Positions 24,921-33,053 of a stretch of DNA of 64,000 bases are shown here, piece after piece. Source of the DNA: Mesosutterella multiformis (GTDB lineage Bacteria > Pseudomonadota > Gammaproteobacteria > Burkholderiales > Burkholderiaceae_F); contig NZ_BGZJ01000001.1 of assembly GCF_003402575.1 (NCBI RefSeq), forward strand, positions 1,548,501-1,612,500, in the 5' to 3' direction. The translations under genes were made by a program, and so were the position numbers. The notes beneath the pieces are model-generated. The model worked only from the letters and a program-made list of their open reading frames with translations. It had not been told where the DNA came from and searched no databases. The number at the start of each line of letters is the position of its first letter. The first letter of the stretch is position 1.

Positions 24921-24967
24921 TCGTCATATGTGTCGATTAAGGTTATAGTGTCACTCAATGACTGAGT
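24921..24967 (+). promoter_or_regulatory. candidate promoter and operator of the encapsulin operon
   Basis: TCGTCA (24921-24926), a 17-base spacer and TATAGT (24944-24949) give a moderate sigma-70 promoter. Directly after it lies the dyad ACTCA-ATGAC-TGAGT (24953-24967), at the expected start point of transcription, where a repressor could act. Based on sequence form only. Confidence 0.35.
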
Positions 24968-25042
24968 AGTTTTGATTAGTTTTTTCAGCCGGAAGACAAA
25001 TCTTCTGACGACCCTCTGGATAAGAGGAAAGAGAGGAAAGTT

Positions 25043-25429
25043 ATGGCATTTGGTGATCCTTTTGCGGCGAATGTTGAACGCAAAATGACAAAAGGCGAAT
25101 TGATCCAAGCAATTCGCGCTGACATATCCGGGGAACTTGACGCTATTTATGGCTACGACGCGCACGTTCAGGCAACGGATGACCCGGTGGCAATTGCTGT
25201 TCTCAGTGATATCCGTGATGAAGAAAAAGCTCATATCGGTGAACTGATGACGTTGCTTCGTTATCTTGATCCGGATGAAGCCAAGCATTTCGCAAGCGGT
25301 CAGGCTGAAGTGGCTGAGATGTTTGAGAAGCTTGGCATTAAGACGGAAGAAACCGCGGAAACAGCTGAAGCTGAAGGTGATGACGCCCCGGCGGAATCCA
25401 AACTGACTATCGGAAGCATGAAGGCTTGA
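25043..25429 (+). CDS. encFtn: encapsulated ferritin-like protein (encapsulin cargo)
   Basis: A 128-residue iron-oxidising cargo of the encapsulin system. The helical core contains E31 (SGELDAIYGYDAH), then IRDEEKAHIGELMTLLRYLDP with E61 and H64, the ligand set expected for the di-iron site shared between two EncFtn subunits. After an acidic linker (residues about 98-118) the C-terminus ends SKLTIGSMKA, which fits the known encapsulin targeting peptide pattern LTxGSLxx. Together with the shell gene 13 bases downstream this is the standard EncFtn-encapsulin operon for iron storage inside a protein cage. AGAGGAAAG precedes the ATG. The gene is intact but its shell gene is broken. Confidence 0.9.
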   Translation: MAFGDPFAANVERKMTKGELIQAIRADISGELDAIYGYDAHVQATDDPVAIAVLSDIRDEEKAHIGELMTLLRYLDPDEAKHFASGQAEVAEMFEKLGIKTEETAETAEAEGDDAPAESKLTIGSMKA

Positions 25430-25548
25430 GGAGGAATAAGAAATGGATTTCCTGATGAGAGATGGTGCAATTCTGAACCCTGAACAGTGGACCGAACTTG
25501 ATGCGGTCGTTGTGAAGACCGCAAAGACCGTTCTGACGGGACGTAAAT

Positions 25549-25556
25549 TCCTCGAT
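25549..25556 (+). repeat. target-site duplication, left copy
   Basis: TCCTCGAT directly before the left inverted repeat of the IS256 element; the same 8 bases follow the right end at 26900-26907. An intact duplication means the element inserted by normal transposition with no later change. Confidence 0.92.
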
Positions 25557-26899
25557 GAGGGTGAGGAAAATTTTGTGGGTGACTCTGAGATAATTGCTCT
25601 TGGAGGAGCCTCAAATGAAACGAAAGACAGACCCCTTGGATAGTGTTGCAGGACAGATTTTAGAAAACGCCAAGAAATCCGGGCTTGAGATTAATACCGC
25701 AGAGGATGCGGAAAATCTTATGGCCCATATGCTCGGTCGGCTGCTGACTCAAATGCTTGACGGTGAAATGACCAATCATCTCGGTTACGAAAGAGGCGGT
25801 AAACGTGTCACCGAAAATGAGCGTAACGGGCATAGTTCGAAAACCCTCAAATCGTCCAGCCTTGGAAATATCCGTATTGACGTACCCAGAGACCGCAAGG
25901 GAGAGTTTGAGCCGAGGGTCGTTCCTAAGCATAAACGCCAGCTGGCGGGGTTTGAGGACAAGGTTCTGGCCTTGTACGCCAGAGGGCTCTCAACCCGGGA
26001 AATTCAAGGCTTTCTCTATGATGAATACGGTATGGAGACCAGTGCCGAATTTATCAGCGATGTTACGGACGCCATCCTTCCTGAGGTTGAAAAATGGCAG
26101 AACCGTCCTCTGGATCCGTTTTATACAACTGTTTTCTTTGACGCTATTCGAGTCAAAATCCGAGGTGATAATGGCATTGTTACCCCGAAAGCGGTCCATC
26201 TTGCCTTGGGCGTAAACGCCCAGGGCCGCAAGGAAGTTTTGGGGATGTGGGTCGCTGATAACGAAAGCGCAAAATATTGGCTTAAGGTCTTCACTGAACT
26301 CAAAAACAGGGGGGTGTCTGATATTCTGATTGCTGTCACAGACGGACTCAAGGGAATGAAGGAGGCGCTTGAAGCTGCCTTTCCCAACACTCTGCTGCAG
26401 ACCTGCATTGTTCACCTGATCAGGAACAGTCTGAAATTCGTCGGATATAAGGATTACAAGGCCGTAGCCGGCGCGCTGAAGCCCATTTACCGGGCCGTAA
26501 ACGCGGCTGATGCGCGGAAGGAACTGGACGCTTTTGCACAGTCGGAACTGGGGCTCAGATACCCTTACATCGCCAAACAGTGGATCGATTCCTGGGATAA
26601 GGTGATCCCCTTCTTTGATTTTTCCCCAAATATCCGCAGACTTATTTATACAACCAATGCCATAGAGAGCCTTAATCGGGATCTAAGAAAAGTAATTAAG
26701 ACCCGAGCTGCTTTCCCTACTGAAACGGCTGCTTTGAAACTTCTCTTTCTGGCAATCCGGAAAGTAGAGAAAAGATGGGTGCGGCCTTCTCCATACTGGA
26801 GTGCCGCTATGAGAGAATTGGTTGTGCTATTTGGTGACCGAATCACCCCCTACATCGATTAACCTTGAACGAGCCGCCCACAAAAAATTACACACCCTC
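25557..26899 (+). mobile_element. IS256-family insertion sequence, copy 1 (1343 bp), inside the encapsulin gene
   Basis: Bounded by GAGGGTGAGGAAAATTTT on the left and the inverted match GAGGGTGTGTAATTTTTT (reverse complement of the right end), with 8-bp target duplications outside. Ends were fixed by comparing this copy with the inverted copy at 60265-61607: both have exactly the same length and diverge at the same bases. Confidence 0.93.
25615..26862 (+). CDS. IS256-family (mutator-type) transposase, copy 1
   Basis: A 415-residue transposase. DDE residues are expected in VFFDAIRVKIR, AVTDGLKGMKEAL and TTNAIESLNRDLRK; LLQTCIVHLIRNSLKF is the family signature near the second Asp. Start at ATG 25615, behind GGAGGAG. 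The protein is identical to that of copy 2, so both came from recent transposition and both should be active. Confidence 0.95.
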   Translation: MKRKTDPLDSVAGQILENAKKSGLEINTAEDAENLMAHMLGRLLTQMLDGEMTNHLGYERGGKRVTENERNGHSSKTLKSSSLGNIRIDVPRDRKGEFEPRVVPKHKRQLAGFEDKVLALYARGLSTREIQGFLYDEYGMETSAEFISDVTDAILPEVEKWQNRPLDPFYTTVFFDAIRVKIRGDNGIVTPKAVHLALGVNAQGRKEVLGMWVADNESAKYWLKVFTELKNRGVSDILIAVTDGLKGMKEALEAAFPNTLLQTCIVHLIRNSLKFVGYKDYKAVAGALKPIYRAVNAADARKELDAFAQSELGLRYPYIAKQWIDSWDKVIPFFDFSPNIRRLIYTTNAIESLNRDLRKVIKTRAAFPTETAALKLLFLAIRKVEKRWVRPSPYWSAAMRELVVLFGDRITPYID

Positions 26900-26907
26900 T
26901 CCTCGAT
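26900..26907 (+). repeat. target-site duplication, right copy
   Basis: TCCTCGAT directly after the right inverted repeat, matching 25549-25556. Confidence 0.92.
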
Positions 26908-27695
26908 ATTTACGGACCCCTTGGCGCTGGAACCGAAGCCATTGCGACAGATGCTCTTCCGACGCCTACGGTTTCTGAAGATTTTTATGGCGAAGGCGAG
27001 AATGCTGCCGGACTCGGTACACGCAAAGTTCAGCAGATTCCCCTTCTCTATTCGGACTTCACGCTTTCGTGGCGCGAACTTGAATCAGCCTCTCAGGCTG
27101 GCCGCCCTATTTCGTTCTCGCGCGCTGCCGCGTCTGCCGCGCTCACCGCGACTGCGGAAGATAAGCTGATTTACCTTGGCAATCCGAAAGCGGGTTATGA
27201 CGGTCTCACTACCGCGAAAGGCGTGGAGCATGTCAAGATCTCCGATTGGACCAAGGGAGATACCGCGTTTACTGAAGTGGCAAACGGCCTTGCCAAGCTG
27301 CTTTCGAACCACGCCTATGGCACTTATACCCTCATCGTCAGCCCGGACCTCTTTGCTGCTATGCAGAAACTTGAGCCGGGTACCGGCGTTCTGGTCGCTG
27401 AACGTGTGAAGAACCTTCTTGCTGGCGGTCAGGTGATTGTGACTCCGGTCCTTCCTCAGAAGACCGCTATTCTCCTTGCGGCAGCAACCCAGAATATGGA
27501 CCTTGTGATCGGCCAGGATATGATCACCGGGTATTTGGGCTCAAACAAGCTGAATCACGATTTCCGCGTCTTTGAAACGGTCATGCCTCGGGTCAAGAAT
27601 CCGAAGGCCATCATCGTCTTTGAACCGTAATTTCTGAACTCTGCGCAGGAATCCCCCCCTTCTGGCCAATGGATTCCGGTGCGGTTCAGATGAAA

Positions 27696-27733
27696 AAGAA
27701 GGCTCTCAGTTCATTCTGAGAGCCTTCTTCATT
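27696..27733. terminator. terminator between the encapsulin and M20D genes
   Basis: AAGAAGGCTCTCAG and CTGAGAGCCTTCTT form a 14-bp perfect stem with a TTCATT loop; T residues follow on both strands, so it serves both convergent units. Confidence 0.88.
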
Positions 27734-27789
27734 GCTTAGAGAATTGCTTGACATTCAGTCAGGCAAGATAGTGAAAACAAAATGATTTC

Positions 27790-28986
27790 TTAATTGTTTT
27801 CAGCCATCCGATTCAGGGCGACCGTGAGGAGAACTGCGGCCCCTGTTTCAATTGCCTCATCGTTAAAGTCAAAGGTATCGGTATGAACCGGGGACTGATG
27901 ATCGCGGTCACGGATCCCAAGACGGAAGATGCACCCCGGCCTCTTCTGAAGCATAAAGGCGAAATCTTCTCCGCCAGGAATCCGGTGGAAATCGATCACG
28001 TTTTCTTTACCCAGCGCGGTTTCCGCTAAGGATCTCGCTTCGGCGGTGCGTTCAGGATCGTTATAAAGCGCGGGGTAAAGCCGGTTATAGGTCACTGTTG
28101 GGTTCATACCGAACATCACCGCGATTCCATTCGCGATCTCATGCATCCGGAGTTCAATCAGGTCCTGCACATCCTTTTCATATGTCCGGACTGTGCCGCG
28201 GAGCGTGGCGGACTGGGGAATAACGCTCGTCCCCTCGCGTGTTCCGGCTTCAATGGAACAGACGGAAACCACTGCCGCGTCATCAGGATTCACATTCCTC
28301 GAAACGATCGTCTGCAGCGCAAGAACAGCTTCACTTGCCGCAACAACCGGATCATGCGTCAGCTGAGGTTTCGAGCCATGACCGCCCTTCCCTTCGAAAA
28401 CAATTTCAAACGCGTCTGCGTTTGCCATGGCGTACCCCGGGAAGAATGCGACCTTACCAAGGTCTACCGATGCATCTCCATGCAGCGCATAGAATTCCTC
28501 AATCCCGAACTTTTCGACCAGTCCGTCCTCTATCATGTATCGGCTCCCGGCAAAGCCTTCTTCTCCAGGCTGAAATACAGCGATCAGAGTGCCGGCAAAA
28601 TCCCTGTGACGTGACAGATAGGAGAGAACAGTGAGAAGAGCGGCCGTATGACCATCATGGCCGCAGGCATGCATGCGGCCTGGAGTCCGGCTTGCATAGT
28701 CTTTTCCTGTTTTCTCCTCAATAGGCAAAGCGTCAGTATCCGCCCGAAGCGCAATTGTCCGCCCGGGTTTGGTTCCGCGGAGAATGGCCACAATGCCGCT
28801 TACCGCCCCGCCCCCAATATTCGTGTGCACGTCATCGATTTTCAGCGCCTTCAAAGCGGCCAGTATTCTCGCTTCGGTTTTCGGAAGGTGAAGACCGATC
28901 TCAGGATCCGAATGCAGCGCTTCCCGCACGGGAACCGCAAATGCGGCATCTTCAGATAGGTCTTCCGGATGGATAACGATTGTCAT
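27790..28986 (-). CDS. M20D family amidohydrolase (hippurate hydrolase / N-acyl amino acid hydrolase type)
   Basis: A 398-residue cytoplasmic metal hydrolase. Motifs: LRADTDALPI, RMHACGHDGHTAALL (metal Asp, Cys, His), FQPGEEGFAGSRYMI (catalytic Glu pair), GKGGHGSKPQLTHDP (dimerisation domain) and SPVHTDTFDFNDEAI (C-terminal metal His). Such enzymes cleave N-acyl or N-aroyl amino acids such as hippurate. AGGAGGATC gives a strong ribosome site 8 bases before the ATG. Third distinct M20 subtype in this window. Confidence 0.88.
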   Translation of the reverse strand: MTIVIHPEDLSEDAAFAVPVREALHSDPEIGLHLPKTEARILAALKALKIDDVHTNIGGGAVSGIVAILRGTKPGRTIALRADTDALPIEEKTGKDYASRTPGRMHACGHDGHTAALLTVLSYLSRHRDFAGTLIAVFQPGEEGFAGSRYMIEDGLVEKFGIEEFYALHGDASVDLGKVAFFPGYAMANADAFEIVFEGKGGHGSKPQLTHDPVVAASEAVLALQTIVSRNVNPDDAAVVSVCSIEAGTREGTSVIPQSATLRGTVRTYEKDVQDLIELRMHEIANGIAVMFGMNPTVTYNRLYPALYNDPERTAEARSLAETALGKENVIDFHRIPGGEDFAFMLQKRPGCIFRLGIRDRDHQSPVHTDTFDFNDEAIETGAAVLLTVALNRMAENN

Positions 28987-29212
28987 GGGCAGATCCTCCT
29001 TCTCCGTTATGAAAGCACTTTCTTTATCTTAGCCTCTGACTTCTTCTGAATTCCTTTTCTGAAACACGGTTTTGCAATTTCACACAGGAACCGCCTTTTT
29101 CGCTTAAGCTAGCGCCCCATGCGGCAAAAGTTTGCGAAGTCACTCTGATTCAAAATCTTCGCGACCTTCATTTTTGTATTGCGGGACGTATTTTTCTCTG
29201 GGTCAGCACAGC

Positions 29213-30013
29213 ATGACGCTCTTCATTTTTCTGTCTCTCATAGCCCTCGGTATTGGATCGGGCTTTCTCGCGGGGCTTCTCGGAATCGGGGGCGGGATGA
29301 TTATTACCCCCTTCCTTTCCGTGCTTCTCACGATGCAGGGGGTGCCGGCAGAGTATGCGATGCACGCAGCGATCGCTACATCGCTTTCCATCATTCTTTT
29401 TACCTCGATGTCGTCTGCCCGGGCCCATAACCGGAATCACTTTGTGCTTTGGAATGTGTTCTGGGGTATCGCCCCTGGGATTCTCGTGGGCGCGGCGCTC
29501 GGCGCTCAGATCGCAAGCTATCTTCCGACCTTCTGGATCACGCTGATCTTCATTATTTTCGTGGGTTTCTCCGCGGTAAAGATGTTCTTCGATCTGAAGC
29601 CGAAACCGACCAATACGCTTCCCGGAAAGCCAGGGCTTTTCGCGGTGGGTACCGTGATTGGCGGTCTCTCCGGCATTGTGGGCGCGGGCGGCGGCTTTAT
29701 CTCAGTGCCTTTCATGGTCCGTTCCAACGTGGAAATGCATCACGCGGTAGGGACGTCCGCGGCGCTTGGATTCCCAATCGCTCTGGCGGGAACTATTGGC
29801 TATATCTACGCCGGATGGAATCTCACGGGGATGCCCGCATGGACCGCGGGTTATATTCATCTGCCGTCACTTGCCTCGGTCGCTTGCGCCACGATACTGA
29901 CCGCTCCGCTCGGAGCCGCGGCAGCCAAGCGTCTCAACACGAAACCGCTGAAGAAGCTTTTTGCCTGCCTTCTGATGGTTCTCGTTTTCTGGATGGGTTC
30001 CAAAATCTTCTGA
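29213..30013 (+). CDS. TauE/SafE (TSUP) family membrane transporter, second gene
   Basis: A 266-residue, eight-segment membrane protein with the two family boxes: AGLLGIGGGMIITPFL near residue 20 and SGIVGAGGGFISVPFM near residue 160. The start is ATG 29213, which begins directly with the first membrane segment; the frame is open 27 codons further upstream but that part is hydrophilic and unlike the family. Only distantly like the TSUP protein at 3616-4407, so a separate substrate is likely. Single-gene unit. Confidence 0.87.
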   Translation: MTLFIFLSLIALGIGSGFLAGLLGIGGGMIITPFLSVLLTMQGVPAEYAMHAAIATSLSIILFTSMSSARAHNRNHFVLWNVFWGIAPGILVGAALGAQIASYLPTFWITLIFIIFVGFSAVKMFFDLKPKPTNTLPGKPGLFAVGTVIGGLSGIVGAGGGFISVPFMVRSNVEMHHAVGTSAALGFPIALAGTIGYIYAGWNLTGMPAWTAGYIHLPSLASVACATILTAPLGAAAAKRLNTKPLKKLFACLLMVLVFWMGSKIF

Positions 30014-30045
30014 CTCCATACCGCTTAGTCAGTTATTTAAGGACA

Positions 30046-30082
30046 AGAAAACGCCCCTTTGGAATTCCGAAGGGGCGTTTCA
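30046..30082. terminator. terminator between TSUP and flavoprotein genes
   Basis: AAAACGCCCCTT and AAGGGGCGTTT form a strong stem around GGAATTCC-like loop bases, with runs of A and T suitable for both directions. Confidence 0.75.
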
Positions 30083-30136
30083 TCAATCCGGCTCAGGAGA
30101 ATTTATTTACCGGATTGTCTTACGCTGTACTGCTGA

Positions 30137-31669
30137 TCAGGCAGCGGACTTGCCAGCATCTTCACCAACGATGCGGCCGTTCACGAGGCAGTCCAGAATG
30201 GCGACAGAACCAAGGCGGACAGCGCCGTGAACCATACCGGTAGATTCTCCGGCAGCCCACAGATGCGGAATCACCTTGTCAGTGCGGACATCGCGGACGC
30301 GGCCCTTTTCATCAGTCACCAGACCGCCCATGCAGTGGTGAACCTTCGGCTGCAGTTCACCGATGTACCACGGGCCCTGTTCAAGCGGCTGACGGTCGTG
30401 GTTGATGTAGGTGCCCCACTCGGGTTCCGTCTTGTCCTTGTACTGAGCAACAGCCTGGTCCATCTGCTTCACAGTCGCCTGGAGGGTGGCGGGATCAATG
30501 CCAACGGACTTCGCGGCTTCGTCAAGCGTGTTGTACTTGGCGATGATCTTCATATCAAGCATGCGCTGCAGGTGACCCGGACGCTGCTTTTCGAGCGGCT
30601 TCATATTGGGCTCATTGCAGATGGCGTAGCACTTGTTGCCCATCTGCTGCTGCACCATGATGGCGTCAGCACGAACCTTGCGGTTCGCGAGTTCATTCAC
30701 GAAGCGCTTGCCCTTCTGATTGACCCAGAGGCCATACTCAGCAGCAGCGGTCTGGTTGTATTCCCAGCCGATGCCCATGCCCTTTTCCTTCGGGTTGCCC
30801 CACGGGCCGCACTGAATCCAGTCGTTCTGGACCTGCAGGCAGCCAATGGCGCTGGTTTCACGCCAGAGTTCGGACGTTGCGCCCGGCTGATTCGTCGTAT
30901 CAAGCGTAGCGTTCAGCTTCGGATCCTGGAAGGTACGGAACTTCACGTCAGCAGAGAAGCCGCCGTAGCAGAGGATCACACCCTTGCGGGCACGAATGGC
31001 CTTCTGCTTGCCGCTGCCGGCCTTCGGGAAACGATAGCCTTCATGAACGACAACGCCGAGAACCGGGCCTTCGTTTTCCTGGCTGCGGACAATGTGATCG
31101 ACATAGGTGCGGAGGCGAATCGGCACGCCGAGCTTTTTCACCATCTCGAGTTCCTTCAGCACAATGCCGGAGCCGGAACCGTTCTTCGTCGTCACATAGC
31201 GCGGAACGCTGTGGCCGCCTTCCTGACCGATGGCGTCCGGGAGGAATTCCACGCCCAGTTCATTCACGCACCACTCATAGTTCGAGAGCGCGTGGCTGGC
31301 AATTTCATGAACCTTCTTCGGATCGTTCATGTAGTTGCCGGCCTTCAGAATGTCGTGTTCCAGCAGTTCAACGGAGTCCTTAATGTGGTGCATCTTCTGC
31401 TGCGGGCAGCCCGTAGCCGTCAGAATGCCGCCATTGATGATCGAGTTTCCGCCGGCAGTCGGCATCTTCTCGAGCACGATGACGTTTGATCCTGCCTTCT
31501 TAGCCTCAATAGCAGCAGCCAGTCCAGCGAAGCCAGAGCCGATCACGACGATGTCGACCGTTTCATCCCACTTCGCAGGGACCGCAGCAACAGCCGCCTT
31601 GCTGGCAACGAGACCAGCAGCTCCCATAGCAACTGATCCCTTCAGAAGGTTTCTGCGGTTCATCTCCAT
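30137..31669 (-). CDS. Tat-exported FAD-dependent reductase (flavocytochrome c flavin subunit type), second gene
   Basis: A 510-residue periplasmic flavoprotein. Tat signal NRRNLLKGSVAMGAAGLV; FAD fold VIGSGFAGLAAAIEAKKAG then VLEKMPTAGGNSIINGG; C-terminal FAD site LWAAGESTGMVHGAVRLGS. The capping domain carries GFSADVKF and FVNELANRKVR blocks found in fumarate/urocanate reductase flavoproteins. No heme domain is fused and no cytochrome gene is next to it, so the electron donor must be coded elsewhere. Start at ATG 31669 or 31672, behind GAGGAG. It is divergent from a pair of LysR genes. Substrate unknown. Confidence 0.85.
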   Translation of the reverse strand: MEMNRRNLLKGSVAMGAAGLVASKAAVAAVPAKWDETVDIVVIGSGFAGLAAAIEAKKAGSNVIVLEKMPTAGGNSIINGGILTATGCPQQKMHHIKDSVELLEHDILKAGNYMNDPKKVHEIASHALSNYEWCVNELGVEFLPDAIGQEGGHSVPRYVTTKNGSGSGIVLKELEMVKKLGVPIRLRTYVDHIVRSQENEGPVLGVVVHEGYRFPKAGSGKQKAIRARKGVILCYGGFSADVKFRTFQDPKLNATLDTTNQPGATSELWRETSAIGCLQVQNDWIQCGPWGNPKEKGMGIGWEYNQTAAAEYGLWVNQKGKRFVNELANRKVRADAIMVQQQMGNKCYAICNEPNMKPLEKQRPGHLQRMLDMKIIAKYNTLDEAAKSVGIDPATLQATVKQMDQAVAQYKDKTEPEWGTYINHDRQPLEQGPWYIGELQPKVHHCMGGLVTDEKGRVRDVRTDKVIPHLWAAGESTGMVHGAVRLGSVAILDCLVNGRIVGEDAGKSAA

Positions 31670-31741
31670 CATTACTCTCCTCATTTGTTCATACGAACAT
31701 AAGACAGGGAATCGGAGCTGACCCCTTTTCCCGATTTGCAC

Positions 31742-32105
31742 GGGGACTATGTCCCCCTGTCCTTTTGTATTATCGCCTTGAGGTGCGGATTTCGTAATGA
31801 TCCAAAAAGTCGGTAGGTTTTAACCAAAATGCAATTCCATAAAAATCAACTAAATACTTTTATTTATGAATCACGGTTTTGATGGAAATATCGGGCAGGC
31901 TTTGATTTTTGTCTTGACTATCATACGGTTGCTATAATTATAAATAACTAGATAATGACCCGTGTAGGTAGATTCTTTATAGGTATCTACGTCTTTTGCC
32001 GAGTCAATTGCGGTTGCAAACCAGTTAATATTTGTTTGAATGTGGATGACAGCTGACTCCATCTTCGCGGGATTATGAAAGAGCATTCAGCATTGAGGAG
32101 AGTCT
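31742..32105. other. AT-rich divergent promoter region
   Basis: 364 bases between the flavoprotein gene and the LysR pair, clearly AT-rich. It should hold promoters for both sides; a 71-codon minus-strand frame here lacks coding signs. Confidence 0.5.
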
Positions 32106-33053
32106 ATGGGCGCAGCGGAACATATCGAACTCGAAACCTGGGAGCTCTTTATGGCTGTTATGGAGTCCGGGAGCTACCTGCAGCCGGCGCGCGCCATGAA
32201 TGTGGATCCCTCCACAGTGTCCCGGCGTCTCAGGAAACTGGAAGACCGTCTGAGGATGCAGCTCTTCTATCGTGAGAGCACCGGTCTCCGTCCTACAGCA
32301 GCCGGCCGCCGGGTCATGAACCAGATGCATGATGTGCTGACCGATATTCTCGCCGTGAGAGATGGGTTGGCAAAAAGTGTGTCTGGAGTCCGCGGACGAA
32401 TCCGGGTGAGTATTCCGGAACCGATTCAGACAGACGCGGTCTGGGAAGTGATGTCGCAGCTTGAGTTTGAGAACACCGGACTGAGACTCGATCTTGAGCC
32501 CCCGGGGTCCGGGGATGATCCAGCGGGGCTTGCCTTTCAGGTGAGTCCCATGATCCCAACAGGTTCACGCCCTGTCTCTCTGCTGCCTCTGGTATGTGTC
32601 GCGTCTCCCGGTTATCTCGCGGAACACGGTACCCCTGAGAGCCCTGAAGCGTTGACAGAACACACATTGATTTTTTCTGAACTCTCAAGCTACAGCCGAC
32701 GGTTTACTTTCTCCCGGGGGGCTGAAACCATTTCCGTTCCGCTAGGAACCGGTCCCGTCCGACGGACTCCGCGTCAGGCAATCTGCGGCGCTCAGGCTGG
32801 AGCCGGTATCGCGATCGGGGTGCCCTACTGCATTACGAAAGATCTGATCCGCGAGGGGAAGCTTATTCCGGTTCCATCAGACTGGCTTATGCCGCCGCTT
32901 CAGGTCTCAGTCACAGTCCATGCCTTACAGCATTCAAAGTACCTGCTCTTCTATCTTGCGGAAGAAATACGAAAGCGGTTTGAGGCTATTTCTTCAGAGG
33001 AACAGAAGGCGCTCGAGAAACTCGCGGAAAAGGTGAAACATGGCAAAAAGTGA
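32106..33053 (+). CDS. LysR-family regulator, first of an overlapping pair
   Basis: A 315-residue LysR protein with helix-turn-helix (LFMAVMESGSYLQPARAMNV, DPSTVSRRLRKLEDRL) and a ligand domain from about residue 95. GAGGAG lies before the ATG. Its last 14 bases overlap the start of a second LysR gene, so the two are translationally coupled. Divergent from the flavoprotein at 30137, the probable target. Confidence 0.88.
   Translation: MGAAEHIELETWELFMAVMESGSYLQPARAMNVDPSTVSRRLRKLEDRLRMQLFYRESTGLRPTAAGRRVMNQMHDVLTDILAVRDGLAKSVSGVRGRIRVSIPEPIQTDAVWEVMSQLEFENTGLRLDLEPPGSGDDPAGLAFQVSPMIPTGSRPVSLLPLVCVASPGYLAEHGTPESPEALTEHTLIFSELSSYSRRFTFSRGAETISVPLGTGPVRRTPRQAICGAQAGAGIAIGVPYCITKDLIREGKLIPVPSDWLMPPLQVSVTVHALQHSKYLLFYLAEEIRKRFEAISSEEQKALEKLAEKVKHGKK

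Larger units (their letters stand above)
25443..27630 (+). pseudogene. enc: family 1 encapsulin shell protein, split by an IS256-family element
   Basis: The gene starts at ATG 25443 behind GAGGAGGAA with MDFLMRDGAILNPEQW and reads to codon 38 (KFLD), where IS256 begins at 25557. The rest resumes at 26908 with IYGPLGAGT, giving the encapsulin signature FLDIYGPLGAG, and continues SDFTLSWRELE, LIYLGNPKAGYDGL, LIVSPDLFAAM and HDFRVFETVMPRV to the stop at 27628-27630. Joining 25443-25556 to 26908-27630 gives 278 codons with no frameshift, the normal length for this HK97-fold nanocompartment shell. As it stands, translation from the start runs into the element and stops after 66 codons, so no shell can form from this allele. 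Confidence 0.93.

Noticed and set aside
26822-27169. Open frame running out of IS256 into the encapsulin remainder
   Set aside because: It is in a different frame from the encapsulin protein; the true frame starts again at 26908 with IYGPLGAGT.
31871-32086. 71-codon minus-strand frame between flavoprotein and LysR genes
   Set aside because: Lies in AT-rich promoter DNA and has no motif.
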